Source of the DNA: JBPCQA01 sp050998615 | Lineage (GTDB): Bacteria; Actinomycetota; Actinomycetes; Propionibacteriales; Nocardioidaceae | Direction: 5' to 3' | Assembly: GCA_050998615.1 (NCBI GenBank) | Contig: JBPCQA010000045.1 | Coordinates: 1-64,000 of the forward strand | Length of the DNA: 64,000 nucleotides | In this document: positions 1-6,500 of the stretch, piece by piece | Layout: the number at the start of each line of letters is the position of its first letter | Numbering within the stretch: position 1 is the first letter of the stretch | Translations under genes and position numbers: made by a program | The notes under the pieces: model-generated | Databases searched by the model: none | What the model was told of the DNA's origin: nothing | What the model saw: only the letters and a program-made list of their open reading frames with translations

Positions 1-25
1 CTAGACATCCCACGGCGGTATCTTG

Positions 26-1250
26 TCAAGCAGCCTGTTGCTGGGGTGGATCGGAGCGATGTCCCCAGGCGATGGTTTCGTTGTATTGGGTGTGGTTGGC
101 GAGGCAGCCGTGGAGGATGCCGACGAGTCGGTTCCCGAGGGCACGTAGGGCCATGTGGTGGGTGTCGCCGGCGGTTCGGTGGGCGTCGTAGAGCTTTCGG
201 GCTCCGGGTGAGGCGGTCAGCGCCGTGAATGCCCACAGGTAGATCGCGTCGGCGAGGCGGTCGTTGCGGACGTGGCGGGCCAGTACGACGCGTTTGGTGC
301 CGGATGCTCGAGTGATGGGTGACGTGCCGGCGTAGTTTTTGCGACACTTGGCGTTGTGGTAGCGGTTCGGTTCATCACCGAACTCGCCGAGCACCCGGGC
401 GCCGAGGATGGTCCCTAGTCCTGGCAGGGAGCGGACCACCATCGCGTCCGGGTGCTGCTCAAAACCCGTCGCTAATTCCTCTGCTAGGGCGTCGATCTGG
501 GTGTTCATGGTGGTGATCAAGGCCACCGACGCCGCGACCGACGCCCCCATCGCTGCCGAGATGATCGCCGGGGCGGCCAGCTGCTCGGTGCGCAGCACGG
601 CCTGGATCTCGCTGGCGCGTTGGTCGATACGGCGTTGCCGGCCGCCGCGGCGCAACGCGGCCGCGATCCTGGCCTTGGACAACACTGCGCCTTGTTCGGG
701 GGTCGCAGCGACTCTCAGCACCTCCAACGCGTCGGGATGAGTCAGGTCGCCGAATGCCTCCAGAGCCGCCGGGTAGAACTCCCGAAGCGTCGACCGCAAC
801 TGGTTCGTCTGCCGTCCCCTGGTCCAGATCATCGACTGATGTGCCCGAGCCAAGATCTTGACCCGCCTGCACCTGCTGCGAATCGGCCGCGACCAGGCGG
901 TGGTTGTGCCGGTCGGTGCGGACCATGTCGGCCAACACCTTCGCATCACCAGGATCAGACTTGGCCCTCGACGGGGAGTGCCGGTCTCGGTAGCGCGACG
1001 TCGACATCGGGTTCACCGCATACACCTGGTACCCGGCCGCGACGAGCGCAGCGACGAACAAGCCACGGTCGGTCTCGATCCCGATCACCACCTCGCTCGG
1101 CTCAGCGGCGTGACGGCTGACCATGTCGTGGAACCCCGCGACGCCGGCGACACCCTCGCTCAACCGGCCACCGGCCAGCCGTTCCCCGTCCACGTCTTCC
1201 ATATAGACGTCGTGGTGGGCCTCGGCCCAGTCCACTCCCACAAAGATCAC
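26..1250 (-). pseudogene. IS110-family transposase, frameshifted
   Basis: DEDD-type recombinase of the IS110 family, which moves its element by a site-specific reaction guided by an element-encoded bridge RNA (family knowledge). The N-terminal part reads VGVDWAEAHHD, then IGIETDRGLF, then AKSDPGDAKVLADMV, giving the D-E-D-D residues. The C-terminal Transposase_20 part reads SLPGLGTILGARVLGEFGD and GTSPITRASGTK with the conserved serine. The two parts lie in different frames. The join is at the GGG run at 862-864, where removing one G restores QVQAVKILARAHQ. I place the start at the GTG at 1248-1250 because AGGAG lies at 1257-1261; a GTG ten codons upstream is also open. IS110 transposases are normally one ORF, so this copy is probably inactive unless the shift is a read error. 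Element ends are not visible. Confidence 0.85.
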
Positions 1251-1599
1251 CTGCTGCTCCTCTCGATCGGCGACGAACACACCGAGCCCGAGGACCCCAC
1301 CAGCTCACTAATGGATCAGTGCTCAAGGCACGACATCCCACCAGCCGTAACAGGAGACCTCACCGACCGGCAGGGCCACGATCTAGACATAGAGCTCGAG
1401 ACCCTGTAGCCGACAGTGCTCACCCGCCGGCGGCTCAGCCCGACCAGCCTCCCAACCAGGAGCCCGATCGTCGATCCCCATTAGTAGCCGCTTCTGGCGC
1501 TGACGGACCGGATACGGGGCAGGCACCCCGCTCGGCCTGGACCGCTGGGCTGGCGGCGCAAAGTCACGGACGCCCCTATCTGCGCGGGCTGCTTAGGGT
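1251..1599. other. Gene-free stretch upstream of the IS110 transposase
   Basis: No convincing reading frame. The part nearest the transposase start would be the left end of the element, where IS110-group elements usually encode their bridge RNA. I could not identify a fold or the element boundary by eye. The 3' part is the upstream region of the antiporter gene. Confidence 0.4.
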
Positions 1600-3096
1600 G
1601 TGAGCGTGGACGTGCACACCCTCGATCAGGCTCTGCTGGGCGGGTCTGCGATCTTGTTGCTGGCGATCCTGGCCGTGCGCGCGTCTGTGCGGGTCGGCCT
1701 CCCGAGCCTGCTTATCTACTTGGGCATGGGCCTGATCCTGGGCGAATCGGGCTTCGGGATCCACTTCAGCGACGCCAAGACCGCCCACGCATTGGGTTTC
1801 GCCGCCCTGGTGGTGATCTTGAGTGAGGGCGGCCTGACCACTCGGTGGGCCGAGCTGAGGCCCTCCGCAGCGGTCGGTTTGGCGTTGGCCACGGTCGGCG
1901 TCGCGATCAGCGTCGGGATCGTCGCGGTGGTCGCCCATTTCGCCTTGGGCATGACATGGCACCTGGCGCTGCTGGTTGGCGCGGTGTCCTCACCCACGGA
2001 TGCGGCGGCGGTCTTCGCGGTGCTGCGCAGAGTGCCGTTGCGCCCGTCCCTGCTAGGTGCCCTGGAGATGGAGTCCGGTCTCAACGACGCTGCCACCGTG
2101 CTCCTCGTCGTACTCCTTTCCACATCGCAAGGTCTCCAGCAGGGCATTCCCGGCTTTGTCGGCATCGTGATCTACGAACTAGTCGGTGGAGTGTTGTTGG
2201 GTGGGCTCACCGGGATGGCTGGAGCGTGGCTGTTGCGGCGAGTCGCGCTGCCGGCTTCGGGGCTCTACCCGATCGCGGTAATGGCGATTGCCGTTTTGGC
2301 GTACGCCGGCACCGCCGCCTTGCACGCCAGTGGCTTCGCCGCCGTCTACGTCGCGGCGCTTTCGCTCGGCAACTCCGAGCTGCCCCACCGGATGGCCGTG
2401 AAGTCGTTTGCCGAGGGCCTGGGGTGGCTCGCGCAGATCGGCCTGTTCATCATGCTTGGGCTGCTGGCATCGCCGTCGAGTTTCGCCTGGAAGCACCTCG
2501 TGTACGGTGTCGTGGTCGGCGCGGTGCTCACCGTGGTAGCCCGTCCGGTGAGCGTCTTGGTGTGCGCGTTGCCGTTCAAGGTGCCCTGGCGTGAGCAGGG
2601 ATTCTTGTCGTTGGCGGGGCTGCGCGGCGCCGTACCGATCGTGCTGGCCACCATCCCACTCTCGGAACGGGTCACCGGATCTCGCGATGTCTTCGATTTG
2701 GTGTTCGTGCTCGTGATCGTGCTGACGCTCATCCAGGCACCGGCGCTACCGTGGCTCGCGACTCGCCTTCGCGTGATCGTGGACAGGCCGCGAGATGCCG
2801 ATGTGGAGTCTGCACCGCTCGAGCGGATCGCCGCCGACCTGTTGCAGGTCCACGTGACCGGTCAGTCGCGATTGCACGGAGTCGAGGTCAACGAGCTGCG
2901 CCTACCTGCGGGGGCAAGCGTCTCGCTGATCGTGCGAGCTGGCTCGAGCTTCACGCCAGGCCGAGACACCGACATCCGGCGTGGAGACGACCTTCTCATC
3001 GTGACGCCCCGAGCGGCTCGCGAGGCCACCGAAAGGCGGCTGCAGGCGATTAGTCGCGGCGGACGCCTGGCGGGGTGGGCCCGAGAGCGCGACTGA
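1600..3096 (+). CDS. K+/H+ antiporter, CPA1 family with TrkA-C domain
   Basis: Predicted inner-membrane monovalent cation/proton antiporter of the NhaP2/KhtU type, 498 aa, the usual length. The first 390 or so residues hold about 12 hydrophobic segments. The ion-path signatures are visible: VGAVSSPTDAAAVFAVLRR near residue 128 and LEMESGLNDAATVLLVVLLS near 155. A RCK_C/TrkA-C regulatory domain follows from about residue 405 (LLQVHVTGQSRLHGVEVNEL) to near the end. The GTG at 1600 is the most upstream reasonable start; the ribosome site is weak. The gene stands alone between the IS element and a repeat pair. The likely role is potassium or pH homeostasis. Family placement is firm, but K+ rather than Na+ as substrate is inferred from the NhaP2-like architecture. 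Confidence 0.88.
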   Translation: MSVDVHTLDQALLGGSAILLLAILAVRASVRVGLPSLLIYLGMGLILGESGFGIHFSDAKTAHALGFAALVVILSEGGLTTRWAELRPSAAVGLALATVGVAISVGIVAVVAHFALGMTWHLALLVGAVSSPTDAAAVFAVLRRVPLRPSLLGALEMESGLNDAATVLLVVLLSTSQGLQQGIPGFVGIVIYELVGGVLLGGLTGMAGAWLLRRVALPASGLYPIAVMAIAVLAYAGTAALHASGFAAVYVAALSLGNSELPHRMAVKSFAEGLGWLAQIGLFIMLGLLASPSSFAWKHLVYGVVVGAVLTVVARPVSVLVCALPFKVPWREQGFLSLAGLRGAVPIVLATIPLSERVTGSRDVFDLVFVLVIVLTLIQAPALPWLATRLRVIVDRPRDADVESAPLERIAADLLQVHVTGQSRLHGVEVNELRLPAGASVSLIVRAGSSFTPGRDTDIRRGDDLLIVTPRAAREATERRLQAISRGGRLAGWARERD

Positions 3097-3123
3097 GAGC
3101 CCACGCCGACGGGGCGGTGGGCG

Positions 3124-3177
3124 GCAAGTTCCGACGCTGGGATCGCCCCAGCCGGGTTGAGCGTCTCATCTTGGCGT
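3124..3177 (+). repeat. Intergenic palindromic repeat, family P, copy 1
   Basis: Begins CAAGTTCCGACGCTGGG and ends GAGCGTCTCATCTTGGC. The two arms are near inverse complements, so an approximately 15-bp imperfect stem can form. It is close to the copy at 40402-40458 (reverse strand). It sits just after the antiporter stop codon. Confidence 0.75.
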
Positions 3178-3194
3178 GGGTGTGCCGGCAGGGC

Positions 3195-3233
3195 GGGATT
3201 TCGAGACCTCCCCTGACTCGCTCCTCAACCACC
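3195..3233. repeat. Intergenic repeat, family E, copy 1
   Basis: Starts GGGATTTCGAGACC and ends GCTCCTCAACCACC. The same two ends recur at 9129-9175, 58654-58693 and 58707-58746. A short motif of this type (TTTCGAGAC ... CTCCTCAACCA) looks familiar from other actinobacterial chromosomes; that is memory, not a search. Confidence 0.6.
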
Positions 3234-3302
3234 GCCAGGACGCAAGCGTGCCAACAGGCTCAGCGCCCGATCGTGCTGGCCGTCGTACGGAGTAGCGGGC
3301 GT

Positions 3303-3833
3303 TCAGCTGGCTGCCGAGGACCCGGCGGCCACACAGCTGACGATCGGCTTGGTCAGGGTGAAGGATGTCTTCGCCTTAACGTTCACCGAGCGGAAGTGGT
3401 TGCCGACGATGACGTCGATGCCAGGCGCCAGATGCGGACCCTTGGTCACCTTGACCGGTCCGTTGAACTGCATCGCAACGAGTTTGACCGCTGGCGAGAG
3501 CGGCGAGTCGGTCAAGATGGTGACATTGTCGGCCGACAGTGCGCTCGGGGAGTTCCCCGCGACCCCTAGCTTGAAGCCTCGCCGCTGCAAGATATCCAAG
3601 GTTTCTGAAGCCAGACCCGCCATTGAGCCGGCGTTGTAGACGTTGACCAAGATGTCCTGTGCCTTGAACTGTTGGCCAACGTGGAAAAGCTCCCGCTTCA
3701 CGCAGGTCGGCTTGGTCACGACGGATGATCCGCTGGTGTCAGTCGGCGTCGTGATCGCCCGCCAGCCATAGTACGAGGCTCCCAGCAGCAGACCGATCAG
3801 CACAAGCAGCGTGATCGGCGCCCGCAATCTCAC
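3303..3833 (-). CDS. LytR C-terminal domain membrane-anchored protein
   Basis: 176-aa protein with a single N-terminal membrane anchor (APITLLVLIGLLLGASYYGW, about residues 5-24) and an extracellular LytR_C domain. VNVYNAGSMAGLASETLDIL is the typical N/A-G-x-x-G-L-A motif of that domain. There is no LytR-CpsA-Psr catalytic domain, so it is a stand-alone LytR_C protein, probably acting at the cell wall. I chose the GTG at 3831-3833 because it overlaps the stop of the upstream VapB-like gene by four bases (GTGA), implying translational coupling. A longer upstream extension is Arg/Pro-rich and not protein-like. The molecular function of LytR_C alone is unknown. Confidence 0.75.
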   Translation of the reverse strand: MRLRAPITLLVLIGLLLGASYYGWRAITTPTDTSGSSVVTKPTCVKRELFHVGQQFKAQDILVNVYNAGSMAGLASETLDILQRRGFKLGVAGNSPSALSADNVTILTDSPLSPAVKLVAMQFNGPVKVTKGPHLAPGIDVIVGNHFRSVNVKAKTSFTLTKPIVSCVAAGSSAAS

Positions 3834-4144
3834 GACGTGGCGTCGCCTTCGTCGTCGAGCACATACACCCGCGCATGCAGAACGTGCCGTTGTTGTAGGG
3901 CTGCTCGCAGGGCCCGGTGAAGCCCGTCTTCGAGATAGAGCTCGCCTTCCCATTGCACGACATGAGCGAACAGGTCACCGAAGAACGTGGAGTCCTCATC
4001 GAGCAAGGTGGCCAGATCCAACGTGTCCTTGGTCGTGATGAGCTGATCCAACCTGACCTGATGAGGTGCGAGCTGCGCCCAGTCTCGCCCGCGCATCCCG
4101 TGTTCGGGGTAAGGCCGCGCATCGCGCACTCCCTTGAATATCAT
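3830..4144 (-). CDS. Conserved actinobacterial protein, VapB-antitoxin-like
   Basis: 104 aa. The strongly patterned sequence (MIFKGVRDARPYPEHG, then VRLDQLITTKDTLDLATLL, then LYLEDGLHRALRAALQQ) matches a small family that I recall being labelled VapB-type antitoxin in actinobacteria. The labelling is doubtful: no PIN-domain toxin is nearby, and the partner is the LytR_C gene, overlapping by four bases. It starts at the ATG at 4142-4144 with the family's usual N-terminus. The reading frame extends upstream, but that part is compositionally unlike the protein. Function unknown; coexpression with a cell-wall protein is the best clue. Confidence 0.65.
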   Translation of the reverse strand: MIFKGVRDARPYPEHGMRGRDWAQLAPHQVRLDQLITTKDTLDLATLLDEDSTFFGDLFAHVVQWEGELYLEDGLHRALRAALQQRHVLHARVYVLDDEGDATS

Positions 4145-4182
4145 CGCCCCCAGGATAGGCAGGAGGCTCGGACCGCCGTCAT

Positions 4183-4440
4183 ATGCACGACCAGAGCTTG
4201 GCGGTTTTGATGATCCCATGGTCGATCTACCTCGGGATGGCGCTGCCGCACCGGGCCGTGGCGCGACACTACGACGCCGCCTGGGCTGGGTTCGACATCG
4301 GCCTCGCGTCGGTGGCCATCGCATCCGCGGTTTGCCTGGAACTGCCTCTTGCCGGCGTCTGCTTGTGGATGGCTCTGAACGGTCAACGCACTATGCAGCG
4401 GCGCTTTGAGATGCTAGGGCACCGCGAGGCTCGCAACTGA
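4183..4440 (+). CDS. Small membrane protein, possibly truncated
   Basis: 85 aa with two hydrophobic stretches (residues about 7-21 and 38-65) and the pattern PWSIYLGMALPHRAVARHYD followed by WAGFDIGLA. The WAGFD motif between two membrane segments recalls a family of roughly 130-150 aa four-helix actinobacterial membrane proteins, so this may be a shortened relative. No good ribosome site precedes the ATG at 4183; the ATG at 4210 is an alternative. It diverges from the VapB-like gene. Function unknown. Confidence 0.45.
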   Translation: MHDQSLAVLMIPWSIYLGMALPHRAVARHYDAAWAGFDIGLASVAIASAVCLELPLAGVCLWMALNGQRTMQRRFEMLGHREARN

Positions 4441-4518
4441 CAAGCGCGGCGTGTCGGTTCGGGCCGGCCGGCGCTATCTGCGCGGAGATCGGGTGGTCGA
4501 CCGCCATAGAGTACAAGG

Positions 4519-5169
4519 GTGAATGACGATTGGCGGGTCACGGCGACGCTCGACTCAGACTCCCACGGCCCGCGCCTACTGCGGGCGCTGCAAGACCAGC
4601 ACCTTGAGAGCGAGGTGCGCGCCCGACTCGGCAGCCAGATCGCGGCGAGCGCCGACGGCCCGACCGTGTTCCTGTACGCCGCCACTGAGCCGGCCGCTCG
4701 GGAGGCCGAGCGGGTGCTCGTCGACGTACTGGCTGAACACAATCTCACCGCACAGCGTGCGGTGCATCGCTGGCATCCGGTCGAAGAGACGTGGGAAGAC
4801 CCCGACGTTGCGATGCCGCGAACGGAGGTCGACCAGGCCAGCGAGCACCAGCGGCTGATGGCGCAGCAGACTGCTGAGTCGCAAGCCTCGGGGTACGCCG
4901 AGTGGGAGGTGCGCGTCGATCTTGGCTCCCACCGAGACGCCGTGTCTCTGGCTGAGCGGTTGACCGCGGAGGGCAGATCGGTGGTGCGTCGCTGGAAGTT
5001 TCTGGTGGTGGGCGCGAACAACGAGGACGAGGCCCACGCCTTGGCCGAAACGATCAGCAACGAGACGCCGCCGGGCGCGAGCGTCCGAGTCGAGCCGGGC
5101 GGCGGCGTCGGGTGGCAGGACGGGATGCCGGGCACCCCGTTCGCGATCTTCGCCCCGCTCGGAGGTTAG
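4519..5169 (+). CDS. Conserved actinobacterial hypothetical protein, two-repeat
   Basis: 216 aa, soluble, no signal or membrane segment. The sequence shows an internal duplication. DWRVTATLDSDSHGPRLLRAL ... GPTVFLYAATEPAAREAERVL in the first half parallels EWEVRVDLGSHRDAVSLAERL ... KFLVVGANNEDEAHALAETI in the second. Each half looks like an alpha-beta ferredoxin-type fold. I recognise the family as widespread in actinobacteria and without known function. The GTG at 4519 starts right after a purine-rich AAGG. The gene is convergent with the next one; their stops overlap by four bases. Confidence 0.7.
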   Translation: MNDDWRVTATLDSDSHGPRLLRALQDQHLESEVRARLGSQIAASADGPTVFLYAATEPAAREAERVLVDVLAEHNLTAQRAVHRWHPVEETWEDPDVAMPRTEVDQASEHQRLMAQQTAESQASGYAEWEVRVDLGSHRDAVSLAERLTAEGRSVVRRWKFLVVGANNEDEAHALAETISNETPPGASVRVEPGGGVGWQDGMPGTPFAIFAPLGG

Positions 5170-5786
5170 CCGACTTCGGTAGTGGAAGCTCCGCGACCGT
5201 CGATGGCCGCAGTCAAGTGGGTGATCGACGGATTGGCAGGTGTCAAGGCGAAGCCGAACCTCACCGGCGGCTCGACGCGGGACAGGTCGCCGAGATCGTC
5301 ACCACTCCAGGATGCCTGCAGACTGTCGATGCGGTGGATGTCGTACGCCGAGTACCACTCGCGGCGTCCGCTTTTTGTCGTGCCGCGAGTGTGCACGCCC
5401 GTCAGTGCGGCCTGAGCGATCGGGTCGACTGCTGTGGCAAACCACCGCGCCTTCGTCACGGCCGACGGGATGACGCAAAGCAGCATGCCCAGGCTGGTTC
5501 GAGTGCCCACGGCGAATGTCAGCTCAAGCGGTCCGGCAGACACGTCCCACCGGGGGCCATGTCGTCGAGTGGCCGTCGGGCCGACCCGCACCTCGTCGAA
5601 CTGGTAAGCCGCGGAGACGAACTCGGCGACCGGCTGAGTGGGAGCCAGCAGCACCCGGTGACCCCCGGCATGCTCGACCATCACGTCGGTGAAGGCGCCG
5701 TACGGCGATCTCGCCCACGCACCGACTACCAGCCGGACGCCCGACGAAGTGCCCATCCCGGCAATTGCCCCGTCGAACCTCATCAC
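5166..5786 (-). CDS. Conserved actinobacterial hypothetical protein
   Basis: 206 aa, soluble. The sequence MRFDGAIAGMGTSSGVRLVV near the start and ARSPYGAFTDVMVEHAGGHR after it, then REWYSAYDIHRIDSL near residue 145, match a protein family I have seen in many actinobacterial genomes close to dnaX. It has no recognised domain and no catalytic motif that I can support. Two ATG codons in tandem (5784-5786 and 5781-5783) compete as start. It is convergent with the upstream gene and followed by the tRNA-Ser gene. Confidence 0.65.
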   Translation of the reverse strand: MMRFDGAIAGMGTSSGVRLVVGAWARSPYGAFTDVMVEHAGGHRVLLAPTQPVAEFVSAAYQFDEVRVGPTATRRHGPRWDVSAGPLELTFAVGTRTSLGMLLCVIPSAVTKARWFATAVDPIAQAALTGVHTRGTTKSGRREWYSAYDIHRIDSLQASWSGDDLGDLSRVEPPVRFGFALTPANPSITHLTAAIDGRGASTTEVG

Positions 5787-5916
5787 CCGCTTGACGATAG
5801 CCAGCGGCCAACCTGCATTGCGACCAGCAGGATGCTGGCGTCACGGGCCAGAGCCTGCGGACGAGGGTCATGTGTCGAGGAGTGCGCTGACGGTTACGCG
5901 AGACCAAAGGGTTCGG

Positions 5917-6001
5917 CGGAGGATAGGGGATTCGAACCCCTGAGAGCTTTCACTCAACACGCTTTCCAAGCGTGCGCACTAGGCCACTATGCGAATCCTC
6001 C
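5917..6001 (-). tRNA. serU-like: tRNA-Ser (GGA anticodon)
   Basis: On the minus strand the acceptor arm GGAGGAT (6001-5995) pairs with ATCCTCC (5924-5918), with a G discriminator at 5917, the serine identity base. The anticodon loop CTTGGAAAG gives GGA, reading UCC codons. A long variable arm, typical of tRNA-Ser, precedes the T arm with GGTTCGAATCC. Total 85 nt without an encoded CCA. Confidence 0.95.
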
Positions 6002-6065
6002 GCCGCAGAGGTTACCGGCAAATCGCAGCCGCGCCGAAATCTCGCGTCCACCCTCTCGGCGAAGT

Positions 6066-6107
6066 GGCTGAAGGAGTCCAGCTTGAAACAGCGGGCAACG
6101 TTCAGCC
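6066..6107. repeat. 42-bp imperfect repeat, copy 1
   Basis: Begins GGCTGAAGGAGTCC and ends CAACGTTCAGCC. The outer seven bases are inverse complements (GGCTGAA / TTCAGCC). The second copy, also 42 bp, lies at 6181-6222. Confidence 0.65.
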
Positions 6108-6180
6108 GTACACAACCCGACGAGGAGATGCCGCAGCCGATGACTGAGGATCCTCCACCTCTGCTCGAAGGTACCCCTAT

Positions 6181-6222
6181 GGCTGAAGGCCTCCGACTCG
6201 AACGGGCGCGCCACGTTCAGCC
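6181..6222. repeat. 42-bp imperfect repeat, copy 2
   Basis: Begins GGCTGAAGGCCTCC and ends CCACGTTCAGCC, matching copy 1 at both ends and in length, with a diverged middle. The two copies lie between the tRNA-Ser and SRP RNA genes. Confidence 0.65.
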
Positions 6223-6291
6223 ACGGCCGCAAGGAGTCCCTCCCTTGACAGCCTGTTGGGGACGCTGGGCGCCTCACGTACACTCGCCTCC

Positions 6292-6379
6292 AGCCCCTCG
6301 TGTGGCGGCATCTTGCCCAACTCCCCCAGGGCCGGAAGGCAGCAAGGGTAAGTGAGCTCTGCTGGGTGCGCGAGGGGTC
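6292..6379 (+). ncRNA. ffs: Signal recognition particle RNA (4.5S type)
   Basis: Contains the conserved SRP helix-8 core with its asymmetric loop: CCCCCAGGGCCGGAAGGCAG at 6332-6351, followed by CAAGGGTAAG. The outer helix is closed by CCCCTCG (about 6294-6300) with CGAGGGG (6371-6377). This RNA partners with Ffh in co-translational targeting. It sits just upstream of dnaX, a common actinobacterial arrangement. Ends are set by the outer pairing and may be off by a few bases. Confidence 0.93.
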
Positions 6380-6500
6380 TTCCCACGTCTGGCCGGCTCC
6401 CGGCCGACTTGCGCCGGAGCATTCAAGTCCACGGCTGCTCGACCGGGTGGAGATCCCGTGGCCAGCCAGAACGTCGTACGGCGGCAGTAAGGTCGGGTGG

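Noticed and set aside
3830..4144. Toxin-antitoxin module
   Set aside because: Only an antitoxin-like label by resemblance; no PIN-domain or other toxin frame next to it.
5917..6300. Integration (att) site of a genomic island at tRNA-Ser
   Set aside because: No integrase and no direct repeat of the tRNA 3' end in the window; only the 42-bp repeat pair is present.
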